64,000 bases of DNA from Rhyacophila brunnea (GCA_022495005.1 JAGYXB010000365.1:310001-374000), one strand, 5' to 3'. Counted from the stretch's first letter, positions 1-11,799 are shown. The notes: generated by a model not told the origin, from the sequence alone. A program made the numbers and translations.

Positions 1-985
1 TCGTACATAGTACGCAGATGAAAGTTATAGTACAAATACTATAATTATAGTACGGTTGGCAACACTGTTGACATCTCACATCTCACATCTGACATCAGTG
101 TTACCATCTTTTCAAAGCGGAATTATAGTAGAGAGCCTCCAAAATTATAGTATTTGGGGAAAAATATAGTACGCGTTGTCGTCTGTTGAAAATCTATGTA
201 CCTATATGTCATGGGCCCCATATCGTGAATCGGGCACCCAAGCTAGGATCTTTGGCGGGCCCCTCTAACTATCGCTAAGGATAAAGACAGTGTGACGCTC
301 TACAGTAGCGTTTTCCAAATAATGGTGTACGCAATAAAATTAATGTGTATGTTTTAGTGTTTTATTGTTAATTTTAATACGTCCATTTGTCACGTTGACG
401 TGTATATGTCATTTGTTACATTCCACATGTCGAGTATTGATACAAAATTCAAAATTGTATTGTACAACCACATAACTTTAAATAATAATAATGTTGAAGG
501 AAAATAGCGACTTTTTTACTATTCAAGCAAATTTGTGATTGGTGTTTATCTCAATTATCTGGTCGACTTGCCTCGCCGGGCCCCTCCTGAGTCCAGGCGC
601 CCAGGCTAGAGCCCTGTCAGCACTCCCCTTGTGGGGGCCATGGTAAAGGTACCTAGGATTTTTGTTTCTCTGAAAAAAATAACGGAAATTTGAGAAACTC
701 CGAGACCCCTTTTTCGAAGAATTCAAGATATTTCATTCAAGGGACTGTTTTACGTTTTCCGAGCATTTTTTCCAAGTTCTTCAAATCTTCTTATTTTGCG
801 AAATTATTGTAATTTTCACCAATTTAACGAACGGAAATATCGAAATTTTAGTACTTTTACATATTTTTTTCCGATATTCAAAATTATAGTATTTTGGGCG
901 TACTATACCTGTTTTATATCGTACATAGTATGCTGACCAAAATTATAGTACAAATACTATAATTATAGTACGGTTGGCAACACTG
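1..985. repeat. AT-rich interspersed repeat with 67-bp direct terminal copies
   Basis: Positions 1-67 and 919-985 are near-identical direct copies, running from TCGTACATAGTA to GGTTGGCAACACTG, with a palindromic ACTATAATTATAGT core. The interior is AT-rich and non-coding, with GC-rich patches near 210-290 and 560-640. A related stretch lies at 32128-32210. The left edge of the window cuts the feature, so the true element boundary is unknown. No transposase is visible. Confidence 0.55.
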
Positions 986-1097
986 CTACCCAATCAAGAC
1001 TCACAGCTGGACATAATCTGACATTCGAATGACGTTTTCAAAATGGCGGTCATATGTTAGTTAGTAGTTCCATTTTTGACCGTTCTTTAGATTTAGT

Positions 1098-2214
1098 TTG
1101 TACCAGGAATACAAACTGCCACTATGCATGGGTTTTATAGACTATGAGAAGGCGTTTGATTCGATAAAGAAATGTTCAATACTCGACGCACTCAGAAAAC
1201 AAGGAATCCCTGGACGCTATATAAATATTTTCAATAATATATATAGTAGCGCAACAGCATCTGTAAATCTCCATAAACCATCGCGCAGATTTCCTATCAG
1301 CAAAGGAGTCCGACAAGGTGATACAATCTCACCTAAACTATTTACAGCTACCCTTGAAGACTTATTCAGGCAACTTGACTGGAATGACAAAGGGATCCCC
1401 ATAAATGGAGAATACCTGAGTCATCTGCGCTTTGCCAATGACATAGTAATTTTCTCGCAAGACTCAGAAGACCTCCAAAGCAGAATGCAGGAACTCGCTG
1501 AAGTAAGCAACAAAGTAGGTTTGAAAATAAATGTAACAAAGACGAAAGTCATGTTCAACTGCTTTGCAGGACAAAAAGAGATCCTCATCAATGGCACTCA
1601 GCTCGAACAGGTGAAAAGCTACATCTATCTGGGACAACAAGTATCTATAGATGGATGTATATTTGATGAAATTGTTCGCAGAGTAAAGTTAGGCTGGAGT
1701 GCTTTTGGCCGCCTGAATAATGTCTTCAAAAGTGACCTTCCACTGTGCCTAAAGCGCAAAGTGTTCAACCAGTGTGTGCTTCCTGTGATGACATATGCGT
1801 GTGAAACATGGACCCTAAGTAAAAGAGAGATCCAGAAACTTAGAGTAGCACAACGTGGTATGGAGAGGTGCATGCTGGGCATAACGCGAAAGGACAAAAA
1901 GAGGAAGGAGTGGATAAGGAAGCAGACAAGGGTTTGCGATGTAATAGAGTTTATTAAAAGCCTTAAATGGAGATGGGCTGGACACATAGCTCGAAGAAGA
2001 GACAATCGTTGGACAAATCTAGTCATCCAGTGGTATCCAAGAAGTACAAAACGTCCACAAGGTAGACCTAGAAGCCGCTGGATCGATGAATGATAAAGTT
2101 CTGCGGAAGTACGTGGCAACGCAATGCACAGGACCGATAGAAGTGGAAGCAACTTGAAGAGGCCTTCATCCAGCAGTGGATAGATTCAGGCTGATGATGA
2201 TGATGATGATGATG
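1098..2214 (+). pseudogene. RTE-clade LINE reverse transcriptase, 5'-truncated copy
   Basis: This is the reverse transcriptase half of an RTE-type non-LTR retrotransposon, which normally copies its own RNA at a nicked target. The open frame 1098-2093 (331 codons) opens with TTG, not ATG, because the copy is 5'-truncated near 1090. Visible motifs are DYEKAFDS (motif A), VRQGDTISP (motif B), then LRFANDIVIF where family members have FADD, so a catalytic Asp is Asn. The C-terminal domain includes CETWTL, RKDKKRKEW and KWRWAGHIARR. The frame ends at a TGA after SRWIDE. The remaining homology (TWQRNAQDR, EAFIQQWID) continues in a shifted frame to about 2190. The copy ends in a (GAT)n tail at 2195-2214, typical of RTE 3' ends. 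Family assignment is strong; it is an inactive relic. Confidence 0.9.
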
Positions 2215-2403
2215 ACATAGGTATAATTTATTGTTTACTACTTACGTAACAATCTGGTTGCTAGAACCTCTAGCAACCAACAGTGTTGTTATTTGCTTCA
2301 ATGTTTTTGTTATATAAAATTAGAAAAGCCCTATCTTCCTTTCTTTGTCAGCTAAATTTGTAAATTATTGTTTAATTAAGTACCTACTTAGGTACCTATA
2401 TTA

Positions 2404-3438
2404 TGCCGGCGCTCCATTGGTACGCAAGTCAGACGATTTATAGTCTTCCCAAACCTATTTTTCGCGTGGAGCATTCTAGATCTGCGGACTTTTCCGCAGA
2501 TCAGGCTCGTGGATTTCAAAGTCCGAGTTGCCAGACTTCGTCCGTCGATCACTAAGAAATTCGATTTGATATTAATACGCAATCATTCGGACCGAAAAAA
2601 ATCTGTAATTGTTTTAAACTTTTTCATTGGTTAATTTGTTAATTTACACATTAGAAAATGAGAGATTTACCAATTATTTTTTTATTTGTATTTATGAAAT
2701 TCATAAAAGAAAACGTAAAACTTGTGTTCTTTTCACTACTACATCATTTTATGCCAGTCTACATATAAATAACCCAAAATTATAGGATTATCGGAAGACG
2801 TTACGATAATCGCAACTTTTGACTTTTAACAGCTCGACTTTTTTATTCGTTCGTTGATCAGTAGCAGAGCATAGGCAAATCGGACGATTTTAATTATTAT
2901 GCCGGCGCTCCATTGGCGAGCCAAAAGTCCAATCGTCCGATTTGTATATGCCCTGCTACTGATCAATGAACGAATAAAAAAGTCGAGCTGTCAAAAGTCA
3001 AAAATTGCGATTATCGTAATGTCTTCTGATAACCCTATAATTTGGTGTTATTTATATGTAGACTGCGTAAAATAATATAGCAGTGAACACAACACAAGAT
3101 TTACGTTTTCTTTTATGAATTTCATAAATACAAATAAAAAAATAATTGGTAAATCTCTCATTTTATATTGTGTAAATTGACAAATAAATCAATGACAATG
3201 TTTAAAACAATTACAGATTTTTTTGCGGTCCGAATGATTGCGTATTAATATCTAATAGAATTTGCATTGCGATCGACGGACGAAGTCTGGCAACTCGGAG
3301 GTAAAATATCAAACATGTTTGAAATCCAACGAGCCTGGTCTGCGGATTAAAAAGTCCGCAGACCTGGGGTGCTCCACGCGAAAAAAAAAGTCCGAAGACT
3401 GTAAATCGTCTGACTTGCGTGCCAATGGAGCGCCGGCA
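2404..3438. mobile_element. Foldback element with ~490-bp inverted arms, TTA-flanked
   Basis: The left arm (2404-2891) and right arm (2931-3438) are imperfect reverse complements over almost their whole length. Both outer ends carry TGCCGGCGCTCCATTGG. A TTA directly flanks each end (2401-2403 and 3439-3441), the size and sequence expected for PIF/Harbinger-type target duplications. The 39-bp loop holds a further copy of the terminal sequence at 2900-2916. No transposase is present. The 127-codon open frame at 3262-3645 lies within the arm and is not considered a gene. Confidence 0.8.
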
Positions 3439-3480
3439 TTATTGTCCTCGGACTTTTGGCTCGCCAATGGAGCGCTAGCA
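2900..3480. mobile_element. Second TTA-flanked inverted pair overlapping the foldback
   Basis: The terminal sequence recurs at 2900 and continues CGAGCCAAAAGTCC. Its inverted partner, GGACTTTTGGCTCG then CCAATGGAGCG, ends at 3480. TTA flanks both ends (2897-2899 and 3481-3483). The pair overlaps, rather than nests in, the 2404-3438 element. This suggests a rearranged composite of related elements. Confidence 0.5.
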
Positions 3481-3483
3481 TTA

Positions 3484-4203
3484 GATTATCGAGTAAAAAA
3501 ATCTTTGTACAATTTCAAGTATTTCAGTATTCAAGTTGATAAATTTATATTCAAACCAAAATATAGGGCTCAATTTTCTGGGGCTATTGACATTGAATAC
3601 AATTTTTGCGTTTATTATTGTTTATTGTTTGTTCATTATCTATGAATCCTGTTTCCTGTTTTGGACGCTACCATATCCATAGACAATATAGACGGCAGAC
3701 GCTAATCGCCATTGCCTAGTGCCGGCAAATCGTAATAATGTCTCTCTTGAAAGTAGATAAACGCCGGCATAGGCATTTATAGTTAATTCGCGTTCTTTAA
3801 AATAAAGTGCATCCATTTTTCTTCTATATAATCGGCATTCATTGGTGGATTGTAGTGCGGTGGTCGGAATAAGACAGATGTCTCATTGTTCCTGCACCTA
3901 CATCGACTGAGTTTTCTGCTGAAAGTTGCTAGAGGGTAAGCTATATTTACATTCACACTTTCGCGTTGTTTTATGGGAAAATAGTCATATTTTAACTAGG
4001 ATTACATTCGATGCATTGATGATGCAACAATGTCGTAGAAGAGCTGGTAATAGTCGTAGAAGAATGGGTAGCCATTTTTCGACTGTTAACCGCTCGCATC
4101 GGCCACGTTGTATCACGTAAAATAATCATGTCGCCAGTTCGTTCAGTCGCCGTTTCAGATTTGGTCAGTTCAGTTTTGAAATTACAGTGAACTCATCCTC
4201 CAC
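3484..4203. other. No recognisable gene
   Basis: Non-coding stretch. GCCGGC motifs at about 3722 and 3763 resemble the ends of the preceding foldback family. The only open frame (3926-4120) shows no recognisable motif. Confidence 0.5.
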
Positions 4204-4561
4204 GTCTCCGTTCTAGTTTCAGCTGCCTGCGCATCTATTCTATACACAAAACTGCTTTCGGCTCGCTACGGCAGCTATCTAGAGTAGGAAAGTATCAAAG
4301 TATTATTAGAACTTATTGTAACAATTACACTAAGTTAGTCGTCTAAACAGTCAAAACTGACTTGCTCTGAAATTTAGCATAGCTAACAGACGTGCTGTTA
4401 AGCACTTATTGTAACAATTACAACTTACTTATTGTAATTACAATAAGTGCTAATACTTCGATACTCTCCTACCCTAGATAGTTGTTGTAGCGGTCGAAAG
4501 CAGTCTTGTGTAGAGAATAGATGCGCTGCTTCAGCTTTTGCATTTACCCAGAAACGGAGAC
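4204..4561. mobile_element. MITE-like foldback, ~120-bp arms
   Basis: GTCTCCG at 4204 pairs with CGGAGAC ending at 4561. The similarity continues inward through blocks such as CGCATCTATTCT/AGAATAGATGCG and CTACCCTAGATAG-like sequence. AATTACAATAAGTGC-type palindromes lie in the centre. No coding content and no clear target duplication. Confidence 0.65.
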
Positions 4562-5640
4562 TGAACGGACAACTAAACTGATCATTATAAATGACATTAA
4601 TAAAACTTCAGTTCGCTTTCATTATGTTAAGGAAGTACATGAGTCTGACATTAATTTCATTTTACATTCACTTATTTTCACCTAGATTGATTTGGGCGAA
4701 AGGTTGTTATCAGCTTTTGAAACACGCGTGTGTAGCCCGATTTACTACGACGAGTACCGTATGTCACGGGCCTAAGAGGTTAATGAGATGTTATCATGAA
4801 TGTCTGTTTTACAGTTATTATTTTTTCGCAGAAAGCCGCAGCTCAGGTCTCAATGGAGGTGCACAAGTTAGAAAAAACCCAAGGACTCATGCCCATCGCC
4901 TGTGGTGATAGCTACTATGAATATCTTCTCTAACAATGGTTGCAGACCGGAAGACCGGATACTTGACTAGTATGTATTATGTTTTCTAATTGTTTTTTTC
5001 TCTGTATATAAATATGTATAACGTGTTTGTGTATGTATATTAGCTACTGTCATTGCGAAATTACAAAATATGTGTCATTCATGGGTTGATATTACATAAT
5101 TTTCATGTTCTTCAAGAAAGTATAACCTCCAATCCAGTAACATAAATATTTACATATTGTTTATGTCACATGAGATAAAATTAGCAGATCTGTGCGTGAC
5201 TTATTGTTGATTGTAGAAAGGATTTAAACCTTATGTTTGTTTCAAATAATTCTCTAACAAAAGTTGAAAACTGAGGCCCATAATGCAGTGGGCCCTTTCG
5301 CAGATGGACCCTCTTCCTGATATGTGGTAGCTACATAAATTTATTTTTGCGTTTTATTTATCTTAGTTTAACAATGCAGTTTATTGCATCTAATTAAACA
5401 TCTTGTATGCCTAATATCCATTTTCTGATTAAGACATCCCCAAGTTGATTCTTTTCTTCTCACTCTATGTATTGGTTTATTTATTTAAAAAATTGTGATC
5501 TATTCGTATCCATCCCATAAATATAAATTTATTGCAAGATATATGTCTCACCAACATAATTTTCCTCCCGGCCCCGTGAAGCGATAGCGTTGCTGTATTC
5601 AATAATTGGCGTATGCTGACTAAAATCTTTTATATGAATA
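4562..5640. other. No recognisable gene
   Basis: AT-rich non-coding sequence. The short open frame 4591-4908 has no family motif. GGGCCC-containing patches near 5278 resemble hAT-like remnants elsewhere in the window, but no boundaries are definable. Confidence 0.5.
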
Positions 5641-5740
5641 CAGTAGAACCTTGGTAATTCGAAATCCAAGGGACCCTGAAAATTTGATTTCGAATTAGCA
5701 AAATTCTCTATAAATCGAAATTTCCGAAAAAAGATGCGAA
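5641..5740. mobile_element. Tigger/pogo-like terminal end (single end)
   Basis: CAGTAGAACCTTGGTAATTC follows a TA at 5639-5640, as expected for a pogo/Tigger terminal inverted repeat. AATTCGAA-type repeats follow. No partner end was found before the next element. Confidence 0.35.
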
Positions 5741-5881
5741 AACCCCAAATATCTCAAATGCAATTTTGGTAGGCGAAATAAGAGTGGTGTTTAGTATTGA
5801 AATTCATTGTGTTTATTTATGCAAATACCAAATTAATCACAATATCCACGATATCTATTAAAATGAATTATAAAACATTTC

Positions 5882-6070
5882 GGTACTGTTCGGTTATACG
5901 GAATACAGCGGAAAACGCATTTTGACAATAGCCGATAAACTGGATTGTTTGTTAGGTTAACCTAACCCAACCCAACCTAACTTAAACTAATCTAAACTAA
6001 CAAATAATCCAGTTTATCGGCTATTTTCAAAATGCGTTTTCCGCTGTATTCCGTATAACCGAACAGTACC
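5882..6070. mobile_element. Palindromic MITE with telomere-like core, 8-bp target duplication
   Basis: The element starts GGTACTGTTCGGTTATACGG and ends with its reverse complement. Arms of about 80 bp flank a core of TTAGG/CCTAA-like repeats (TTAGGTTAACCTAACCC and following). A perfect 8-bp direct duplication, AACATTTC, flanks it at 5874-5881 and 6071-6078. A second copy of the same family lies at 56752-58954, also with an 8-bp duplication. It is non-coding and must rely on a transposase encoded elsewhere. Confidence 0.9.
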
Positions 6071-6463
6071 AACATTTCTAATGAAATGATAACTTGTTTG
6101 TGTATTTTACGTTGATAGCCATATTGTGGTTAAGTTACATGTCAATTATAATAAAAACACTAACCCCATAGGCTCTATATTACGACCGTACACCCTGGAT
6201 AAACGTCAGATTTCTTTGTTCAATACTTGAAAGCATCTAAGCGAGATTTTTTGACCACACAATCATGGAAAAAACCGCTATTATATGGCGAAAACGCTAC
6301 TATAAGCGTAGACAATAAGTACAAATATAAAAATCATTTACAATGTAAGTATAAAATTCAAACATTTTAAATTAATAAAATTCACCCTTTTCAAAAATCA
6401 GTATAAATAGAGTTCGCTAATGCATTTCGTAAAATTTAAATAATTATAAAGTAACCTAAGACA

Positions 6464-7005
6464 TTCGTGCACACACCAAAGCGAATTATTCGCAGCGAAT
6501 ATTCGCCAATCAAGCTCGTATTGGCTTACGGGAAAGAGCACGCGACGCTCAGATTTCGGAAGGGAATTAAGTTATTTTCTTACAAAGTTCAATATGGAGC
6601 GCTGCGATTGTTTGACGTTTCGGTATCGAGCATTCAAATAATATATCAATAATTTTATATTATCATTGATACAATAATTTGTCTCCGACACTGTCATCCA
6701 TTCGCATTTACCCCGTCAAAATAACCCGAAAAAAGCACCCGCATCGATATGGAAGGTCCGGTCAAAAGAGTCTCAAAAAATAGCCAAATATATGACAAAT
6801 TGGATGGCTTTCATTGTATCTTTTGGTCCCCTGCGTGAATAAATGTTACGTTTGTTCATTAACAACAGGTAAGTAGGAAGCATTACAGCGGCATTGGCTT
6901 TTTTGAGACTCTTTTGACCGGACCTTCTGTACCGATGGCGGGTGCGTTTTTTTGGGATATTTTGACGGGGTACTTGGTGAATATTCGCGTTGGTTTGTGC
7001 GAGCC
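6464..7005. mobile_element. MITE-like element with GCACACACCAAAGCGAAT ends
   Basis: The left end (6464-6510) and right end (6975-7005) are imperfect inverted copies: CACACACCAAAGCGAAT against the reverse complement of ATTCGCGTTGGTTTGTG. The element was later split by the TA-flanked MITE at 6711-6970. Boundaries are approximate. Confidence 0.45.
6711..6970. mobile_element. TA-flanked foldback MITE (mariner-like)
   Basis: Arms of about 75 bp begin CCCCGTCAAAATA and end with the reverse complement TATTTTGACGGGG. Each includes AAGGTCCGGTCAAAAGAGTC. TA lies immediately outside both ends (6709-6710 and 6971-6972), as for Tc1/mariner-type insertions. Non-coding, 260 bp. Confidence 0.85.
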
Positions 7006-8653
7006 TTAAACCTTCGTATAAAAACACTCTAAATAGTTAGGTAGGTATGCGAAAATAAGGAACATTTTTCAAAATAACGTTATAGATAACAATATTTTAT
7101 ATATAAAATTGAGCCGTGTTAACTAAACGACATTGTTATAATTTCAGATAATTCCGACTCAAATTTGATCAATAAAATAAGAAATACGAGTGAAAATGGC
7201 TTGGATGACTTTTATTTACAACACAATCAACATTTTAATTACATTTTTTAGTACAACACAATCAAATTATCATTAACAATATTAAATTTATCGTCTAAGT
7301 ACGATTATTATGTCTGAATATGAATTATTTATTGTTAATTGCTACTATTTGACAATATATTTTTCCATTGAATATCTTCCATTTTTGGCATGTTTTTTTT
7401 ATTTATTTATATTACCTTTTTGTCTAACGCGAGTTATGAAGGCAGTATGATGGATGTTTGTGAATATTATTTAAGTATAGGAATTATTCTACGATAGTTC
7501 GTAGTGCCAGGAAAGTTCACATAAACACGTCATGTCATGTGTGAATAAAGAGACAATATAGCAGTTTTGTGTTTAACTATTTGATTGTGCGCACAATATA
7601 CTTTATTTGCTAGTACATATTTGGCCATATGCGATTAGCTGAGCGGGTCAATTTTTGAAATTTTGCGTTTGCCTGTAATATTGCTTACCATTTCAGCGCG
7701 ATGATTATTTGGTTGCTGTCGAAGGGATTCAAGAATTGCTTGTCAGGCATACCTTACCTAATATATTTGCTATTTGTAGGAGAACTAGTTTCAAGTGGAA
7801 AATCACAAAAAGTAAATGGAATTCTACTCTCTACTCTGTATTAGTCTTTTATAATGAAAAATATCAGTACCTCGCAGGCAAACAGATGCAACTGCCACAT
7901 TCCCAATTGTTCATGAGAGCCTAAAAACAATTTATATTTTAGATGAATGTATAACTTCAAAGAGAATGTCAGATATCACTAATTTAATACCGAACCTATG
8001 CCTTTTTTGAAGGTATAAATTGTTTAAATATTAGTTGTCTTTTAAATAATGCTTTCGTCTATTATGCAGAGATTTTCATTAGGCAACATTGAGTCTGAAC
8101 AAAATTTTGCAGTGGTCAGGAAGTGTTCTAATTTTATCAAGTCTATCTCTGTAGGGCGTCACTGACAATGAATTAAGTATCTGCAAAATCAGCTCATAAC
8201 AATCTCTAACCACCGTTGGACAAATTTTTTTTTATTCAGTAATGGGTAATTGCTCCAATGTTCTTCAAAGACAGCGATTTCTAGTCATGAATTTTTTTGA
8301 CCGTGTGATCCTAGGAAGATCATTTTTGTTTTTACAAGAAATGGGTGTTGGCCACTTGCTCAACCTTTTAGGTCCATACTCTGACTCCAAACACACACTG
8401 AAAAACAGTACATTATGTGTATTTGCCAGACTCACGACATTGTACGCTGACGCGTTAACCGCTCACCCACCACGCAATAGTGTAGTAGTACAGCGAAAAA
8501 AAAATGTCCATTACATTTCTATTCATTTTGTGTGAAAAACCTCATTTCTATTTAATTCTCATTCAAATTTACTCTAGGTTTCTTCTTCCGTCATGTTCAC
8601 GCGACAGATATAATTTTCATATTGTTCTTGATCCTAGTTCTTCGGTTTCTATA
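7006..8653. other. No recognisable gene
   Basis: AT-rich sequence. Short open frames at 7709-7924, 8242-8535 and 8504-8761 show no recognisable domain and lack supporting splice context. Nothing else was identified. Confidence 0.45.
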
Positions 8654-8655
8654 TA

Positions 8656-9311
8656 CAGTACTCTCTCAGTAATCCGCCACCCCAAAAACCAGACAGGTGT
8701 CCAATTAGCGAAAACGGCGGATTATAGTGCATACGTACAAAATATGGTAAGAATAAATTAAAACAGGTATTTCGTAAAAATAGTTTTTTTGAGAAATTTG
8801 TACTAGCAAATTACCGTTTTATTTATAATCAAAATCAAGTATTTACTGAATTAGATATATTTATAAACTAAAATAAACTAATATATTTATAAATTTTATT
8901 AATCAATTGAACAGTACATCACTTGACACAACTAGTATTTCAGTGAGACAGATATTCTTGAATGGCAGGATTCCTGGCTTTCCCTACAACCAAAAGCTTC
9001 AGTTTGTGTGTCCCGGTTGCATTGGAGCACGGTATAATTGTGATGCGGTCCTTGGATACTTTTCTCCCTGGTGCATTACTTTTTTCGCGATGAACGTACT
9101 TTTTACGAAGGAGAAATTTCCAAAATAAATTCGTTTCATTTGCGTTGGTATACTTGTACACGGCGAACTACTGAATTTGACAATCGAATACCGGCGAATT
9201 ATAAAGCTTGATTTTGTGCTAGTACTAGTGCTAGTGCAACTAGTAAATATAGCCGCGGATTATAGTAGTTGTCGGATAATCGAGGAGTGGCAGATTACTG
9301 AGAGTATACTG
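8656..9311. mobile_element. Tigger-like deletion derivative
   Basis: The ends are CAGTACTCTCTCAGTAATCC and, inverted at the right, CAGTATACTCTCAGTAATCT. TA flanks both sides (8654-8655 and 9312-9313). The 656-bp element retains a piece of DDE transposase on the minus strand. A second copy of the same left end starts at 21667. Confidence 0.85.
8940..9161 (-). pseudogene. Tigger/jerky-type DDE transposase fragment
   Basis: This minus-strand frame of about 73 codons matches the first catalytic block of Tigger/pogo DDE_1 transposases, the enzymes that cut and paste these TA-targeted elements. Visible are NANETNLFWKFL, APGRKVSKDRITI and CSNATGTHKLKLLVVGKA, in the usual order and spacing. Family members have NADETGL at the first motif. 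Here the catalytic Asp is Asn and the Gly is Asn. The rest of the protein is deleted, so it can only be an inert remnant inside the 656-bp element. Confidence 0.8.
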
Positions 9312-10600
9312 TATGGTAGAGTAAAGTGGTAGATTAATATACCACCAGCATTAACGTCTATATTTCCTATAATATTGTTTTAATAATGAACTTTACATCA
9401 TAAGAGCATTCGCGATAACGTACACTGGTAGATCAGTCTACCATTCAGTGTGAAGTTGGCCCTTGTTTAGAAATAACCGACAAATACGCCAGTGGTAGGT
9501 GTATGTACCACCGATCGATAACACACACTGACTTTGGAAGTTTGGGTACATGTGTCAATTTGAATCGGTTGCTAATTTGTGTTGCGATTGTTTAAATAAT
9601 GGAAAGTAAGTATATATCAAATTTGTAATATTCTTTTATCATTTACACAAAAATAATTGAACATTTTTCAAAATATAAGTGGTAAAACAAGACTTTTAGT
9701 AATCGACAGCTAAAAAAAAATCCATAACCTCAAATTGCGCACGCATGTTTGAAGCTGTAGATCTAAGCTTATATTTCACTTAATTACTTCGGGAATTGTT
9801 GCTAAATTACATGTATATAGTATCGAAGTATCTTTAGTTTTTCATCAGAACATTTGCGTCGGCGTGTTATTAGCTATTTTAGAAAAAATAATACGATTTT
9901 TTTGATTATTTCATTTTGTTAGAACTAATAACATTTTTTGTGCTGCAATAGTTTCTTACATGATTTTTATTTATTATTTTACCCTAGAAACGTCTTACTC
10001 CGTGAAGGATTTAAAAGAAATAGATGAAGAGGGGTGGCTGAAGCTACTGAAAATGGCGGAAGACCAGGCTGAACGTTCTGATTGTGTGATAACTCAGATG
10101 CTGACGATGTCTTTGGAGATGAAACCGGGATTACTAATTCACAGGAGTCAGCTATCAGAGGACATGAACTGCCAACGACCGCCAACAAACAATCTACTAC
10201 CAGCGACCGGCTAGTCTAACAAACCTCTTTATGGAGAAGAACACAAAAACTACTAGCCGCCGATATGGATATTGCAGCACAAAAAATAATCAAAAAAGAA
10301 GCTCATGTTAATGCCAATTATGTCAAAAATGTTTTGGCCCATTCCACACATCTGGGTGGGTGGGAGAAAGAAAGATAACTGAATGAATAATTTAATTGGC
10401 TTTAATTTAATGTAATAAAACATGTATGTAAAAACAAAATAAATAATATAAGAATCACAAATAGGATGTTTATTATTTATAAATATAACATAATTATTTA
10501 AAAAAAAGTATATGGTCGATATATATACCACTGAATATGCATTTTCCTGATATGGCCTCAAACGGTCTGTGGTATATACATACCATGACTTTTTTTTCTT
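9312..10600 (+). mobile_element. Putative element flanked by TGGTA...TACCA interrupted palindromes
   Basis: Three 18-bp interrupted palindromes lie at the left: TGGTAGATTAATATACCA at 9327, TGGTAGATCAGTCTACCA at 9426 and TGGTAGGTGTATGTACCA at 9493. Two lie at the right: TGGTCGATATATATACCA at 10513 and the 16-bp TGGTATATACATACCA at 10570. They bracket a ~1-kb segment with a spliced coding relic. The arrangement resembles subterminal transposase-binding sites. Terminal repeats and target duplication were not resolved, so both boundaries are inferred. Confidence 0.45.
9599..10214 (+). pseudogene. Two-exon N-terminal coding relic, acidic protein
   Basis: ATGGAAA at 9599 is followed directly by a consensus donor, GTAAGTAT. 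An acceptor ending CCCTAG at 9987 opens a second exon that is in frame with it and begins KTSYSVKDLKEIDEEGW. The reading continues EDQAERSDC, then one base shift gives an acidic run (SDADDVFGDE). A stretch rich in acidic residues near the N-terminus is common in piggyBac transposases, but the catalytic region is absent and the assignment is only an inference. The frame is broken near 10083 and no later exon was found. It lies between the two clusters of interrupted palindromes, suggesting it is the residual gene of that element. Confidence 0.35.
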
Positions 10601-11799
10601 CAGAAAAAGTATACATTCGAAAATTTACAAATTCAATATGTTTATAATCTTTAAAAAGAAGATAATTAAGCTTTGAAGATGTAACTCCAAAAAAAGTGTC
10701 TTTTATATGGGGTTGTCATGCGTGTCCCTAGGTGGCAGCTTTTCGTTGGGCACCACTGAGAAGGCTGTGTAGGCTCATCTCTCGCCCCACCTCACATTTT
10801 TTCCACCGCAGACAGCTCCGAAATCTCCCTGGATGACCAAAGGATGTTCTTTTTAGATTTTATCCATGATTGTACCAGCGTATGTCCATTCGTGGTTTAA
10901 CATAATAACACCGGAGTTTCAAAATCGTGCACAATTGATACAGAGGGTCCCACGGTACATAGTTTAGATGTAGCCACTTGCATGAGTGGAGGTGGAAGCC
11001 TCACCCACGTCATTGTCGACATCGGAAAGTGTCGATATCTTCCTGTTCTGTCTGCGCTGTTTCTCTTTTGATCAATTTACATGTCACAATCGGAATCCAA
11101 GATTACTACGGGATCTTGGACTCACTTATCGGATTCCATAGCATGTTGATGGCAAACAAATGGCAATTTGTTTCAACCGATAAACTCTTAAATGTAATAA
11201 ATATAGGTAAAATAAAATTGGACTTAGCGTTACTTGTACTTCACTTTTTAATTTATCCCGCATAAGGTACATATTTCCGTGGCACTGTCATAAGTTTACC
11301 AGTTGCTACAGCATGGGAGACACCCTTTTCAATATTGAACGTTCCCTTACTGGTTGACTTATAGATCAATACATATTGTATAAAATTATACAAAGAATAC
11401 ATGCGAATTTTTTTCTCAATTTTAACCAAATGTGGACTTATCGCTTTTTGGAATTAGACGCCTCATATATCTTCGGTGGAGGTTTGTATTAACAGATTTT
11501 TGTTTTTACGAAAAATTTATGTTAGGCACTTACTCAACTTATCATTATTGTTATTATATCACAATTTTATTTAGTTAACTTAAGCATGGACTACGTACAC
11601 AAAATATAAAGCTGCATCCATATTATTATATGCGTAAGCGACTCTAATTTAACCGTCTATACGGGACTCCAAGCATTCGAGTAGTAAATCGCATCTCGAG
11701 TTGTGTCGTGTCTAGATTCCGTCGGATTTTTATAGATAGAATTTGTCTGCCATCGCCCCTCTAGATTTCCTTAACGCCCCCTTATTTTCTTTGAGCTTT
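10601..11799. other. No recognisable gene
   Basis: 10680-11270 is less AT-rich than its surroundings, but the open frame at 10978-11265 has no recognisable motif. The rest is AT-rich spacer. Confidence 0.4.

Noticed and set aside
3262..3645. 127-codon open frame
   Set aside because: It lies in the right arm of the foldback element and has no protein-like features.
10253..10561. 102-codon minus-strand frame
   Set aside because: AT-rich, hydrophobic low-complexity composition overlapping putative subterminal repeats; not protein-family-like.
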